Shown piece by piece: positions 34,261 through 42,503 of a stretch of DNA of 64,000 nucleotides. The notes under the pieces were generated by a model. That model worked only from the letters and a program-made list of their open reading frames with translations, was not told the origin of the DNA and made no database searches. Location of the stretch: NCBI GenBank assembly GCA_045805265.1, contig JBJMLO010000027.1, positions 1-64,000 of the forward strand, given 5' to 3'. This DNA comes from JBJMLO01 sp045805265. Lineage in GTDB: Bacteria > Actinomycetota > UBA4738 > JACQTL01. The translations under genes and the position numbers were made by a program. The first letter of the stretch is position 1, and each line of letters starts with the position of its first letter.

Positions 34261-35259
34261 ATGCTCATTCGTTTCGTCGTGTGGCGAGTCGTCGGGCTCG
34301 TCGTGGTCATCGTCGCCATGACGTTCATCATCTTCCTGCTGCGGCAGGTCATCCCGGCCGATCCGGCGCGGGCGGCCGTCGGTCCTTCCGCACCGCAATC
34401 GGTCGTGGACGCCAAGCGTCACGAGCTCGGGCTCGACAAGCCCCTCATCGACCAGTACCTGCGCTACGTGGGACAGCTCCTCCACGGGAACCTCGGGACG
34501 TCGGTCACGACGAACAATCGGGTGACCACCGACCTGTCGAACGCCCTGCCGGCGTCCGAGGAGCTGCTGCTGTACGCGACGCTCCTGGCCCTCGCCCTCG
34601 CCCTCGGCCTCGCGCTCATGGAGACGCTCTTCCCAAGATCCGAAGTGGTCCGCCAGGTGCTCGTGTCCGGAGCGTCGGCTCCGGTGTTCCTGACGGGCCT
34701 CCTCCTGCTGTACCTGCTGTGGTTCCGTCTGGGGATCTTCCCGAGCGGCGGGCGCACCGGGTCGGCGAACGCCCCGACCGGTCCAACCGGCCTCCTCACG
34801 ATCGACGGGCTGCTGCACGGCCGTCCCGGCGTCGCGCTCGACGCCCTGTGGCACCTGGCGCTCCCGGCGCTGACGCTTGCCCTGCCGATGGCCCTCGCGG
34901 TCGGTCGGACCCTCCGCTCATCGATCATCGGTGTCCTCCGTCAGGACTACGTGCGCACCGCGCGATCGAAGGGCCTCACCGAGTTCCAGGTGGTCCGACG
35001 CCACGTCTTGCGGAACGCGTCGACCGGCGCCATCTCGATGGCCGGCCTGCAGATCGGGTTCCTGTTCGCGAATCTCGTGATCGTGGAGCGCGTGTTCGCG
35101 TGGCCGGGTGTCGGGCTGTACCTCACGGAGGTCTTGAGCCACGACGACCTCTCGGCGGTCCTCGCGGTCTCGCTGGTGTTCGGCATCGCCTACGTGGTGA
35201 TCAACGCGCTCGTCGACCTCGCACAGGTGCTGGCCGACCCCCGGGTGGCGCTCGAGTAG
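34261..35259 (+). CDS. ABC transporter permease, DppB type
   Basis: A 332-residue permease with six membrane segments. The family-typical start (VVWRVVGLVVVIVAMTFIIF, then LLRQVIPADPAR) is followed by a periplasmic domain and the ATPase-docking motif TARSKGLTEFQVVRRHVLRN. ATG 34261 follows GGGGCGGGGAG. The order ATPase fusion, DppC, DppB and then binding protein is unusual because the binding protein most often comes first; here it starts a new unit behind palindrome D. Confidence 0.92.
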   Translation: MLIRFVVWRVVGLVVVIVAMTFIIFLLRQVIPADPARAAVGPSAPQSVVDAKRHELGLDKPLIDQYLRYVGQLLHGNLGTSVTTNNRVTTDLSNALPASEELLLYATLLALALALGLALMETLFPRSEVVRQVLVSGASAPVFLTGLLLLYLLWFRLGIFPSGGRTGSANAPTGPTGLLTIDGLLHGRPGVALDALWHLALPALTLALPMALAVGRTLRSSIIGVLRQDYVRTARSKGLTEFQVVRRHVLRNASTGAISMAGLQIGFLFANLVIVERVFAWPGVGLYLTEVLSHDDLSAVLAVSLVFGIAYVVINALVDLAQVLADPRVALE

Positions 35260-35269
35260 CGCGGTTGGC

Positions 35270-35283
35270 GTATACAGTATAAA
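35270..35283 (+). promoter_or_regulatory. perfect palindrome D before the binding-protein gene
   Basis: TATACAGTATA at 35271-35281 is an exact 11-bp palindrome with a single central A, in a 72 percent GC surrounding. It begins 10 bp after the stop of the DppB-type permease and ends 49 bp before the GTG of the solute-binding protein. It defines the consensus of the proposed GntR operator set and suggests that the binding protein and following genes have their own controlled promoter. Confidence 0.6.
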
Positions 35284-35331
35284 TTAGCCTGCACTGGCCG
35301 GTCGTTGCTCGCGGCGAAGGGGGTGGAGGCA

Positions 35332-36873
35332 GTGCGTGGGACCAAGCGATCCTGGGCGCTGGTCGGAGGGATCGTGCTCGTTCTCTCCGCGTGCTCGAAC
35401 GGAGGGGGAACCAACAACCAGAGCTCGGGAGGCGGAGGGTTCGGGACGACCCTTCGGACTGCGTTCAGCGAGGACGTGGGGAGCATCGACCCCGACAACA
35501 ACTTCGAGGTCCAGGGCCTGGGGATGATCCTCGGGATGTATCAGGGACTCGTGCAGTACGAACCGGGCAGCGCCAAGCTCACGGGACTCCTCGCCTCGAG
35601 CTGGAAGGTGTCGAGCGACTCGAAGACCTACACCTTCACGCTCCGCCAGGGGGTGAAGTTCCACGACGGGACGCCCATGACGTCGCAGTCCGTCAAGGAC
35701 GCCTTCGAGCGGCGGGTGCAGCACCAGGACCTGTTCACCGGCTACTTCCTGGGCGGGGTGAGCTCCATCGACACGCCCGACCCCCACACCCTCGTGATCA
35801 ACCTCAAGTCGCCCGACTATTCGTTCCTCGACGGCTTGGCGAGCCCCTGGGGGCCGAAGGTCATCGGGCCGGACGCCATCAAGACACACGCCGGGAGCGA
35901 CTACTCCAAGGCCTGGCTCGCCGCGCACGAGGATGGGACGGGCCCCTACCAGCTCACGTCGTACGAGCGGGGCATCGAGTACTCGCTGAAGTCCTTCACG
36001 TCGTACTGGGGCCCGGCTGCGCATTTCTCGGAGATCGACATCAAGATCGTCCCCGACGTCGGCCAGCAGATCCTGCAGCTCCAGAACGGGCAGATCGACT
36101 TCGTCGACCAGTATCCCTTCACCCAGCTCTCCCAGGTTCCCTCGACGCTGAAGACACTGTCCTGGAACAACGACGGCATGGAGCTCGCGATCCTGAACAC
36201 CCACCGGCTCTCCGACCTCTCGCTCCGGAGGGCGATCGCGGCGGCCATCGACCCGAGCGGGTGGGTGCCACAGGCATTCGGGAAGTTCGGATCACCGGCG
36301 GAGTCGAACTACTCGAAGACCCAGCTGCCCCCACCCACTCCCTGGACATGGCCGACGGCGGGCTCGAGCGATTCGAAGTCGGCGCCCGCCATCACGATCG
36401 GGTACGCCACGAACGACGTCGAGCTCCAGGGGCTGGTGGCCAACTACCTGATCGCCGACCTGCAGAGGATCGGCCTCCACGCCACCGCCAGGGCCATTCC
36501 CACCGATCAGTTCAACTCGCTCCCGAAGCACGCGTCGACGGGTCCGGACATCGCCCTCGTCCATTTCTACCCGGACGACATGTTCCCCGGTTCGCTGTCC
36601 TACCTGGTCTACCAGTGCGGCACGCCGCTCAACTACCTGGACTACTGCAACAACAAAGCGGACGACCTGTTCAACAAGGCCTGGGGGACCGCCGACGAGG
36701 CCCAACGCAACACGCTGTTCCTCGACGCGGCCAAGGTCGGGTTCGATGACGCATCGTTCCTGGGACTGGCCGACATCCAGGACGTCATCGTGTACCGGCC
36801 AGGCCTCTCCAACCTGGAGACCTACCCGGCCCTCCCCTGGAACTTCAACTACGGGCTTGCGACTGCCTCATGA
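35332..36873 (+). CDS. ABC transporter solute-binding lipoprotein, family 5
   Basis: A 513-residue extracellular binding protein of the DppA/OppA family (SBP_bac_5). The N-terminus has a basic start, a hydrophobic stretch and the lipobox LSAC, so it is anchored outside by a lipid. The family signature is visible as AFSEDVGSIDPDNN and YTFTLRQGVKFHDGTPMTS, and SLRRAIAAAIDPSGW later. The ligand is a peptide-like or other oligomeric compound. GTG 35332 is chosen over TTG 35305, which lacks a Shine-Dalgarno. It serves the ABC permeases just upstream. Confidence 0.9.
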   Translation: MRGTKRSWALVGGIVLVLSACSNGGGTNNQSSGGGGFGTTLRTAFSEDVGSIDPDNNFEVQGLGMILGMYQGLVQYEPGSAKLTGLLASSWKVSSDSKTYTFTLRQGVKFHDGTPMTSQSVKDAFERRVQHQDLFTGYFLGGVSSIDTPDPHTLVINLKSPDYSFLDGLASPWGPKVIGPDAIKTHAGSDYSKAWLAAHEDGTGPYQLTSYERGIEYSLKSFTSYWGPAAHFSEIDIKIVPDVGQQILQLQNGQIDFVDQYPFTQLSQVPSTLKTLSWNNDGMELAILNTHRLSDLSLRRAIAAAIDPSGWVPQAFGKFGSPAESNYSKTQLPPPTPWTWPTAGSSDSKSAPAITIGYATNDVELQGLVANYLIADLQRIGLHATARAIPTDQFNSLPKHASTGPDIALVHFYPDDMFPGSLSYLVYQCGTPLNYLDYCNNKADDLFNKAWGTADEAQRNTLFLDAAKVGFDDASFLGLADIQDVIVYRPGLSNLETYPALPWNFNYGLATAS

Positions 36874-36897
36874 GCTCCGCCCGGGAGGGGTGAGCCG

Positions 36898-37716
36898 GTG
36901 ACGCGGACCGAGCGGTTGTCGGGGCGGCCCCAGCGGGTCTACCGCTTCGTGTACGGCTGGGAGCCCGTGACGGAGGGCCTGTCCCTGAAGGGTGGCTCGC
37001 CGGATCGGTTCCTGCTGGAACCGGTGACGGGGGCGGCCATCGTGTACGACGAGGGCTGGGTTCTCTTCGACACGGGGTTCAACCCCGAGACCATCCGGGA
37101 CCCCGTCCGGCGAGCGGTCCACTACGCCAACCTGGACCCCTACTACTGCTACATCGGCTGCATCCCCCGAGGCGACCCGCTGCTCCGGCAGGTGGAGGCC
37201 GCCGGACTCGACTGGAGCGCGCTCGCGCTGGGCGTCATCTCCCACCTCCATTGCGATCACTCCGGAGGGCTCAGGCTCTTCGTGGACGGCCCTCCCGTCG
37301 CCCTGCAGTCCGCGGAGCACGAGTTCGCCAACGACGGCGCGGGCCTCGAGCACGCCTTCTTCCGGACCGACTACCAGTTGCCGGGACTGACGTGGCGGCT
37401 CGTGGAGGGCGAGGTCGAGCTCGCGCCGGGGCTTCGGGCGATCCCCACCTTCGGCCACACCCCCGGCCACATGTCGCTCGCGGTCGAGCTGCCGACGAGG
37501 ACGGTGGTGCTCGCGGGCGACGCCGCCGACCTTCGGATCAACATCGAGCGGTCCATCCCGTGCGGCTCCACGACGCACCCTGACCTCGAGCCGGCCGCCG
37601 CCCGGGCGATCGAGCGCCTCCACCAGCTCGATACCACTCCCGGGATCGAGGTCTGGCCGAGCCACGACCCCGACTTCTGGGGCGACGGCCAGTCGCCTCC
37701 CCGGTGGGACCGATGA
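36898..37716 (+). CDS. metallo-beta-lactamase-fold lactonase-like hydrolase
   Basis: A 272-residue MBL-fold protein of the N-acyl homoserine lactonase-like group. The metal motif is SHLHCDHSGG (HxHxDH), with further ligands in FGHTPGHMS and LAGDAAD, and a late His in EVWPSHDPDFW. Such enzymes open lactone rings with two zinc or iron ions. In this operon a sugar or sugar-acid lactone would be as likely a substrate as a signal molecule. GTG start; overlaps the next gene by 4 nt (ATGA). Confidence 0.85.
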   Translation: MTRTERLSGRPQRVYRFVYGWEPVTEGLSLKGGSPDRFLLEPVTGAAIVYDEGWVLFDTGFNPETIRDPVRRAVHYANLDPYYCYIGCIPRGDPLLRQVEAAGLDWSALALGVISHLHCDHSGGLRLFVDGPPVALQSAEHEFANDGAGLEHAFFRTDYQLPGLTWRLVEGEVELAPGLRAIPTFGHTPGHMSLAVELPTRTVVLAGDAADLRINIERSIPCGSTTHPDLEPAAARAIERLHQLDTTPGIEVWPSHDPDFWGDGQSPPRWDR

Positions 37717-38723
37717 CCGCCGCGCTTCCCGCCGACGCCAACCGGCCACGGGCACGTCCCGGCTCGAGGCAGCTGTACCGGACGATGCTGCTGATCCGAC
37801 GGTTCGAGGAGCGCGTGAAGCTGCTCAACCGGCGTGGACGGCTGCCAGGCTTCCTGCACCTCTACATCGGGGAGGAGGCCGTTGCGACCGGCGCTTGCGC
37901 AGCGCTGGAGCCGGGAGACTGGCTGACGTCGACCCACCGGGGGCACGGCCACGTGCTCGCCAGGGGGGCAGACCCACGCCGAATGATGGCCGAGCTGTTC
38001 GGCCGGGTCGACGGATACGCGCGCGGGAAGGGGGGATCCATGCACATCGCCGACATCTCCCTCGGCATCCTCGGGGCGAACGGCATCGTCGGGGCGGGAC
38101 TCCCGCTCGCGACCGGGGCCGCCCTCGCGGAGCGGATGCGCGGGACCGACCGGGTGGCACTCTGCTTCTTCGGAGACGGGGCCTCGAACGCCGGGGTGTT
38201 CCACGAGTCGCTGAACCTGGCGGCGATCTGGTCGCTTCCGGTGGTGTTCTGCTGCGAGAACAACGGATACACGGAGCTCACCCCCATGTCGGAGCTCACC
38301 GCTGGCGGCGCGGTGGCGGAGCGGGCGTCGGCCTATGCCATTCCGGGGATCCGCGTCGACGGGAACGATGTGGAAGCCGTCCTCGCCGCCACCGAAGACG
38401 CGGTCTCCCGGGCTCGAACAGGAGGGGGCCCGACGCTGATCGAGGCCGTGACGTACCGCCTCGAGGACCACAACGAGGGCCTCGAGAAGGTCACCGGGAC
38501 CCGCCGCGAGCCGACCGAGATCGCCGGGTGGCGCGAACGAGATCCCCTCCTTCGAGCGCGGGTGTCCCTGGAGAGGGATCTCGCCTTCGACGAGAGCTGG
38601 TTCGCCGCGATCGAAGCCGAGATCGCAGAGATCCTGGACGACGCCGTCTCGTTCGCCGAGAGCTCGCCCCAGCCTCAGCCGGCCGACGCGTACACCGACG
38701 GCCTGGTCTCGGAGACCAAGTGA
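37713..38723 (+). CDS. 2-oxo acid dehydrogenase E1 alpha subunit
   Basis: A 336-residue TPP-dependent subunit of the pyruvate/acetoin dehydrogenase E1-alpha type. The TPP and magnesium motif is GDGASNAGVFHESLNLA with NNGY further on; STHRGHGHVLARGAD contains the conserved His region. It closely follows the acetoin-cleaving (AcoA) and pyruvate-dehydrogenase pattern. It should form a tetramer with the beta subunit that follows with 4-nt overlap and decarboxylate a 2-oxo acid or cleave an acyloin. ATG overlaps the stop of the MBL gene. Confidence 0.9.
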   Translation: MTAALPADANRPRARPGSRQLYRTMLLIRRFEERVKLLNRRGRLPGFLHLYIGEEAVATGACAALEPGDWLTSTHRGHGHVLARGADPRRMMAELFGRVDGYARGKGGSMHIADISLGILGANGIVGAGLPLATGAALAERMRGTDRVALCFFGDGASNAGVFHESLNLAAIWSLPVVFCCENNGYTELTPMSELTAGGAVAERASAYAIPGIRVDGNDVEAVLAATEDAVSRARTGGGPTLIEAVTYRLEDHNEGLEKVTGTRREPTEIAGWRERDPLLRARVSLERDLAFDESWFAAIEAEIAEILDDAVSFAESSPQPQPADAYTDGLVSETK

Positions 38724-39721
38724 CCCTCACCTACTACTCTCGCGCGGTCCACCTCGCGCTCGCCGCAGAGATGCGCCGAGATCCACGCGTCTTCGTGATG
38801 GGCGAGGACGTCCGCCAGGGGGTGATGGGTCCCACGCAGGGCCTCCTTCAGGAGTTCGGCGCGGACCGGGTCCGGAACACCCCGATCTCCGAGGCCACCC
38901 TGGTCGGCACGGGGATCGGCGCAGCGGCCGCCGGCATGCGGCCAGTGGTCGATCTCATGGTCGGCAGCTTCGTCTACGGCGCGATGGACCAGGTGGCGAA
39001 CCAGGCCGGCAAGCTCCGCTACATGATGGGTGGCCAGCTCGAGCTTCCCCTCGTGATCATGGCGGCGCACGGCGTGTCGTCCTCGGCAGCAGCCCAGCAC
39101 TCCGACTCCGTGCACCCCTACCTGATGCAGTCGGGTCCTTGGATCGTGGTCGCGCCCTCCACGCCCCGGGATGCCGCCGGCCTCCTCGTCTCCGCGATCC
39201 GCAGCCCGAACCCGGTGGCCTTCTTCTTCCACAACGGCCTGGGAGGGGAGCGGGAGGATCTCCCCGACGACGTGACGCCGGAGCCGCTCGGGCGAAGCCG
39301 AGTCCTGGAAGAGGGGAGCGATGTCACCGTCGTGGCGAACGGCTTGATGGCGATCCGGGCCCTCCGAGCCCGGGAGCGGCTCGCGGAATCGGGGATCTCC
39401 GTGGAGGTGGTCGACCCACGGACCTGGCATCCCCTCGACGAGCCGGGCCTGTGTGCGAGCGCCCGGAAGACGGGGCGGCTCGTCGTCGTCGAGGAGGCGA
39501 GGCGGAGCTGCAGCGGCGGGAGCGAGATCCTCGCAAGGGTCGCCTCCGCGACGTGGGGCGACCTGTCCGCCCCGCCGGTGCTCGTGGCGACGCCCGATCT
39601 CCCGGTGCCGTTCGCCCCACCCCTGGAGGCCGAGATGATCCCGAGCGTGGAGCGCATCGAGGAGGCCGTTCGACAGGTGACGGCGAGCGGGAGGAAGGCG
39701 TCCGTGGAGCGCAGCCCGTGA
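38720..39721 (+). CDS. 2-oxo acid dehydrogenase E1 beta subunit
   Basis: A 333-residue beta subunit of the E1 component. VFVMGEDVRQGVMG near the N-terminus has the Glu that activates TPP; PISEATLVGTGIGAAAAG and DQVANQAGKLRYMMGG are the usual interface segments, and VVDPRTWHPLD starts the C-terminal domain. GTG start with a 4-nt overlap to the alpha gene and a 4-nt overlap with the lipoyl gene, so the three are translated together. Confidence 0.9.
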   Translation: MTLTYYSRAVHLALAAEMRRDPRVFVMGEDVRQGVMGPTQGLLQEFGADRVRNTPISEATLVGTGIGAAAAGMRPVVDLMVGSFVYGAMDQVANQAGKLRYMMGGQLELPLVIMAAHGVSSSAAAQHSDSVHPYLMQSGPWIVVAPSTPRDAAGLLVSAIRSPNPVAFFFHNGLGGEREDLPDDVTPEPLGRSRVLEEGSDVTVVANGLMAIRALRARERLAESGISVEVVDPRTWHPLDEPGLCASARKTGRLVVVEEARRSCSGGSEILARVASATWGDLSAPPVLVATPDLPVPFAPPLEAEMIPSVERIEEAVRQVTASGRKASVERSP

Positions 39722-39963
39722 GCGAGGAGGCGATCTACCTCCCGAAGCTCGGGATGCAGATGCAGGAAGCCACCGTGCTGAACTGGCTGAAGTCGCCCGG
39801 TGACCGCGTCGCCTCCGGCGAGCCGGTCTGCGTGATCTCGACGGACAAGGTCGAAGCCGAGATCGAGAGCGAGGTCGACGGGATCCTCCTTCGGATCGAC
39901 GTCCCCGAAGGGGGGACCGCCGCGGTGGGGGCCTCGCTCGCCTCGATCGAGGTCAATGGCTGA
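39718..39963 (+). CDS. stand-alone lipoyl-domain protein
   Basis: An 81-residue protein consisting of one lipoyl/biotinyl attachment domain. The modified lysine is Lys44 in ISTDKVEAEIESEVDG, preceded by KLGMQMQEATVLNW. Normally this domain is the N-terminal part of the E2 acyltransferase. Here it stands alone, with no catalytic E2 and no E3 in the window, so it must cooperate with distant subunits or act in a reaction that needs only the swinging arm. GTG start overlaps the E1-beta stop. Confidence 0.88.
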   Translation: MSEEAIYLPKLGMQMQEATVLNWLKSPGDRVASGEPVCVISTDKVEAEIESEVDGILLRIDVPEGGTAAVGASLASIEVNG

Positions 39964-39994
39964 CAGGGCACCGGATCGGAGCCGTGGTTGACGC

Positions 39995-40846
39995 GTGATC
40001 TACGGACTCACCGCGGCACTCGCGTGGGGAACGGGAGACTTCCTCGCGGCGCTCTCGTCCAGGCGCATCGGCCTCCAGCGAACCGTCGTCGTCTCGCAAC
40101 TCTGCGCGACGCTGGCCCTCGCCGTGGCGGGCGTCGCGTTCCGCGAGCGCTTCGCGACGCCGGCGCCGGGATTGCTGGACACGGCCGGGGTCGGGCTCAT
40201 CCTCACCGCGGCCTACCTGTTCCTGTACCGGGGCCTGCAGCTGGGCCCCGTCGCGCTGGTGAGCCCGCTCGCCGCGGCGAGTTCCGCGGTGACCGTCGTC
40301 ATGGCCGTGGCCATCCTGGGCGAGATCCTGAGATGGCCCGCCGAAGCGGCGCTCGTGGTCATCCTGGGTGGCGTGGTCCTGGCGTCGGCCCCTGTGGGCC
40401 CCCGACCACGCCGGGCTCGATTCCGGCAGGCGGGGACGGCATTCGGGCTGGGTGCATGTGCGGCGCTCGGAGCTTTCTCCTTCTGCATCGCGGTCCTGTC
40501 GCGGCGATATGGCTGGTTCCCGGTGGTGTTCGGCACCCACGTCGTCGCCGCGACCCTGTTCTGCGGATGGTTCGCGTTCCGGCGGCCCTCGGTCCCCCCT
40601 GGGCTGGGGGCCCTCTCGATCATCCCGGCCGCCGCGATCGGAGTGCTCGACGCCGTGGCGACCTCGGCGTTCGCCAGGGGGACCGAAGTCGGGTCCGTTT
40701 CCCTGGTCACTGCGGTCGCTTCTGCCTTCCCGCTCGTGCCCATGGTGTGCGGGCTGGTGATCCTCGGAGAGCGTCCCCACAGGACGCAGATCGCGGGCGC
40801 CGTGTGCGTGGTCGGGGGCCTGATCGCGCTCGGGACCCTGGTGTGA
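39995..40846 (+). CDS. EamA/DMT-family transporter
   Basis: A 283-residue membrane protein with about ten segments and the duplicated EamA fold (first half ends near AILGEILRWPAEAALVVILGG; second half ends VILGERPHRTQIAGAVCVVGG). DMT proteins export metabolites or amino acids. It starts with GTG 31 bp after the lipoyl gene and is probably in the same operon. The substrate is unknown. Confidence 0.85.
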   Translation: MIYGLTAALAWGTGDFLAALSSRRIGLQRTVVVSQLCATLALAVAGVAFRERFATPAPGLLDTAGVGLILTAAYLFLYRGLQLGPVALVSPLAAASSAVTVVMAVAILGEILRWPAEAALVVILGGVVLASAPVGPRPRRARFRQAGTAFGLGACAALGAFSFCIAVLSRRYGWFPVVFGTHVVAATLFCGWFAFRRPSVPPGLGALSIIPAAAIGVLDAVATSAFARGTEVGSVSLVTAVASAFPLVPMVCGLVILGERPHRTQIAGAVCVVGGLIALGTLV

Positions 40847-40876
40847 CCGGGAAGTTCGTCGACGAGGGAGGGAAGC

Positions 40877-41290
40877 GTGCAGATCGATGAGGCAGGGCGC
40901 GTCGTTGAGGGGGTCATGGCCGAGGCGAGGCGGAGGGCGGTCGAGCTGAGCGTCGCCGTCGCCGACGAGTCGGGTCATCTGGTCGCGGCGGGCCGTATGG
41001 ACGGCGCCCCGTTCGGCACGATGGACGTCGCGCTCGACAAGGCGCATAGCGCGGCCGCCTTCGCCGCGCCCACCTCGCGATGGGCCGCATCGAGTGCCCC
41101 CGGCGGATCGAATTGGGGATTCCACGCCGCACTCGGCGGTCGGATGACCGTGTACGGCGGGGGTCTCCCGATCATGCGAGACGGCCGATTGATCGGTGCC
41201 GTCGGCGTGAGCGGAGCGGCGGCAGACGTGGACGAGAGCTGCGCGGCGGCCGGAATCGAGGCGGCGGGGTTGGACACGGCCCGAGACTGA
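40877..41290 (+). CDS. GlcG/HbpS-like heme-binding domain protein
   Basis: A 137-residue DUF336-type (GlcG/HbpS) protein: VAVADESGHLVAAGRMDGA, then ALDKAHSAAAF and GGLPIMRDGRLIGAVGVSG are the family blocks. GlcG-like proteins are found in many catabolic operons; some bind heme, others have unknown or isomerase-like roles. GTG start behind GAGGGAAGC, 30 bp after the transporter gene. The glutamate-rich C-terminus of the family is short here. Confidence 0.85.
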   Translation: MQIDEAGRVVEGVMAEARRRAVELSVAVADESGHLVAAGRMDGAPFGTMDVALDKAHSAAAFAAPTSRWAASSAPGGSNWGFHAALGGRMTVYGGGLPIMRDGRLIGAVGVSGAAADVDESCAAAGIEAAGLDTARD

Positions 41291-41309
41291 CGAAAGGGGG
41301 AGCCGAGAC

Positions 41310-42323
41310 ATGCGTTACCGGAGGCTGGGCCGCTCGGGACTCATGGTGTCGGAGATCGGGTTGGGGTCATGGCTCACGTACGGGACTGCCGTCACCGAGG
41401 ACGTCGCGAAGGCGTGTGTCCATCGAGCCTTCGACCTCGGCGTGAACTTCTTCGACACCGCGAACGAGTACGGGGCCGGGAAGGCCGAGGAGACCCTCGG
41501 CTCGATCCTCTCGTCCTTCCCGCGGAGCTCCTATGTCCTCGCCACCAAGGTGTACTGGCCGATGGGGGACGGTCCGAACGACTGGGGGCTCTCGCGCAAG
41601 CACGTCACCGAGCAGCTCCACGCGTCCCTTGCCCGCCTCGGGGTGGACTACGTGGACCTCTACCAGTGTCATCGGTTCGACACGCAACGGCCGCTCGAGG
41701 AGACGCTCAGCACCATGAACGACCTGGTCCGCCGGGGCGACGTCCTGTATTGGGGCGTCTCGGAGTGGACCGCGGACCAGATCGCGGAAGCGGTCGCGAT
41801 CTGCCGACGGGAAGGGTGGGAAGAGCCCCGCAGCAATCAGCCGATGTACAACCCGCTGTGGCGCTCGATCGAGCGAGGGGTCATGCCGGTGTGCGAGACG
41901 CTCGGACTCGGGCTCGTGGTCTTCTCCCCGCTCGCACTCGGCGTGCTGTCAGGGAAGTACCTCTCCCCGGATTCCGTGCCCGCCGAGAGCCGTGCGGCGG
42001 GACCTCCGATCGCCTTTTACTCGGAGCAGGACGAGTGGAAGGACCTGCCCTTCTTCCGTCAGCCGGTCCTCGACGCGGTCCAACGACTGAAGCCGGTTGC
42101 GGAGAAAGCCAACTGCACGGTGGCTCAGCTCTCGCTCGCGTGGATTCTGCGGTCTTCCGCGGTGTCCTCCGTGATCACGGGCGCGAGCCGGGTCACGCAA
42201 GTGGAGGACAACGCGGCCGCCTCGGATCTCGAGGTCGATCCGGCTCTCCTCGAGGAGGTATCCGAGATCCTGAGGCCAGTGGCCGACTTCACCTCGCCGA
42301 CCATGCCGAACATGGACGACTGA
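41310..42323 (+). CDS. aldo-keto reductase, Kv-beta/YdhF type
   Basis: A 337-residue aldo-keto reductase of the potassium-channel beta-subunit-like group. MRYRRLGRSGLMVSEIGLGS starts the barrel; the catalytic Asp, Tyr and Lys are in FDTANEYGAGKAE and ATKVYWP, and VITGASRVTQVEDN near the end binds NADP. Last gene of the co-oriented set that begins at the binding protein; 19 bp spacing with a good Shine-Dalgarno (AAAGGGGGAG). Substrate unknown. Confidence 0.9.
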   Translation: MRYRRLGRSGLMVSEIGLGSWLTYGTAVTEDVAKACVHRAFDLGVNFFDTANEYGAGKAEETLGSILSSFPRSSYVLATKVYWPMGDGPNDWGLSRKHVTEQLHASLARLGVDYVDLYQCHRFDTQRPLEETLSTMNDLVRRGDVLYWGVSEWTADQIAEAVAICRREGWEEPRSNQPMYNPLWRSIERGVMPVCETLGLGLVVFSPLALGVLSGKYLSPDSVPAESRAAGPPIAFYSEQDEWKDLPFFRQPVLDAVQRLKPVAEKANCTVAQLSLAWILRSSAVSSVITGASRVTQVEDNAAASDLEVDPALLEEVSEILRPVADFTSPTMPNMDD

Positions 42324-42384
42324 GTCTTCGTCGGCCTGGCCGGGTTCGGGCGCCAGTGCGTCTTCTCAGGTCCGCAACTCGATT

Positions 42385-42413
42385 TTGACGGACCGACGAG
42401 ACCGTGATATCCA
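42385..42413 (+). promoter_or_regulatory. sigma-70-like promoter before the first secreted protein
   Basis: TTGACG (42385-42390), a 17-bp spacer and TATCCA (42408-42413) fit the housekeeping sigma-factor pattern, about 90 bp before the ATG of the secreted protein. No other recognised element lies in this interval. Supported by pattern alone. Confidence 0.4.
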
Positions 42414-42503
42414 CCCCGGGCGGGTAGACGGCACATCCTAGGTTGCCGGGGGGGTTCGGCTCGCCGGACGCACGGCTGGATGCCGATGGAAAGGAGCCGT
42501 GGG

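Noticed and set aside
38671..38723. Possible E2 or E3 subunits hidden in frames beside the E1 genes
   Set aside because: No acyltransferase HxxxD motif or FAD/NAD disulfide motif was found near the E1 and lipoyl genes.
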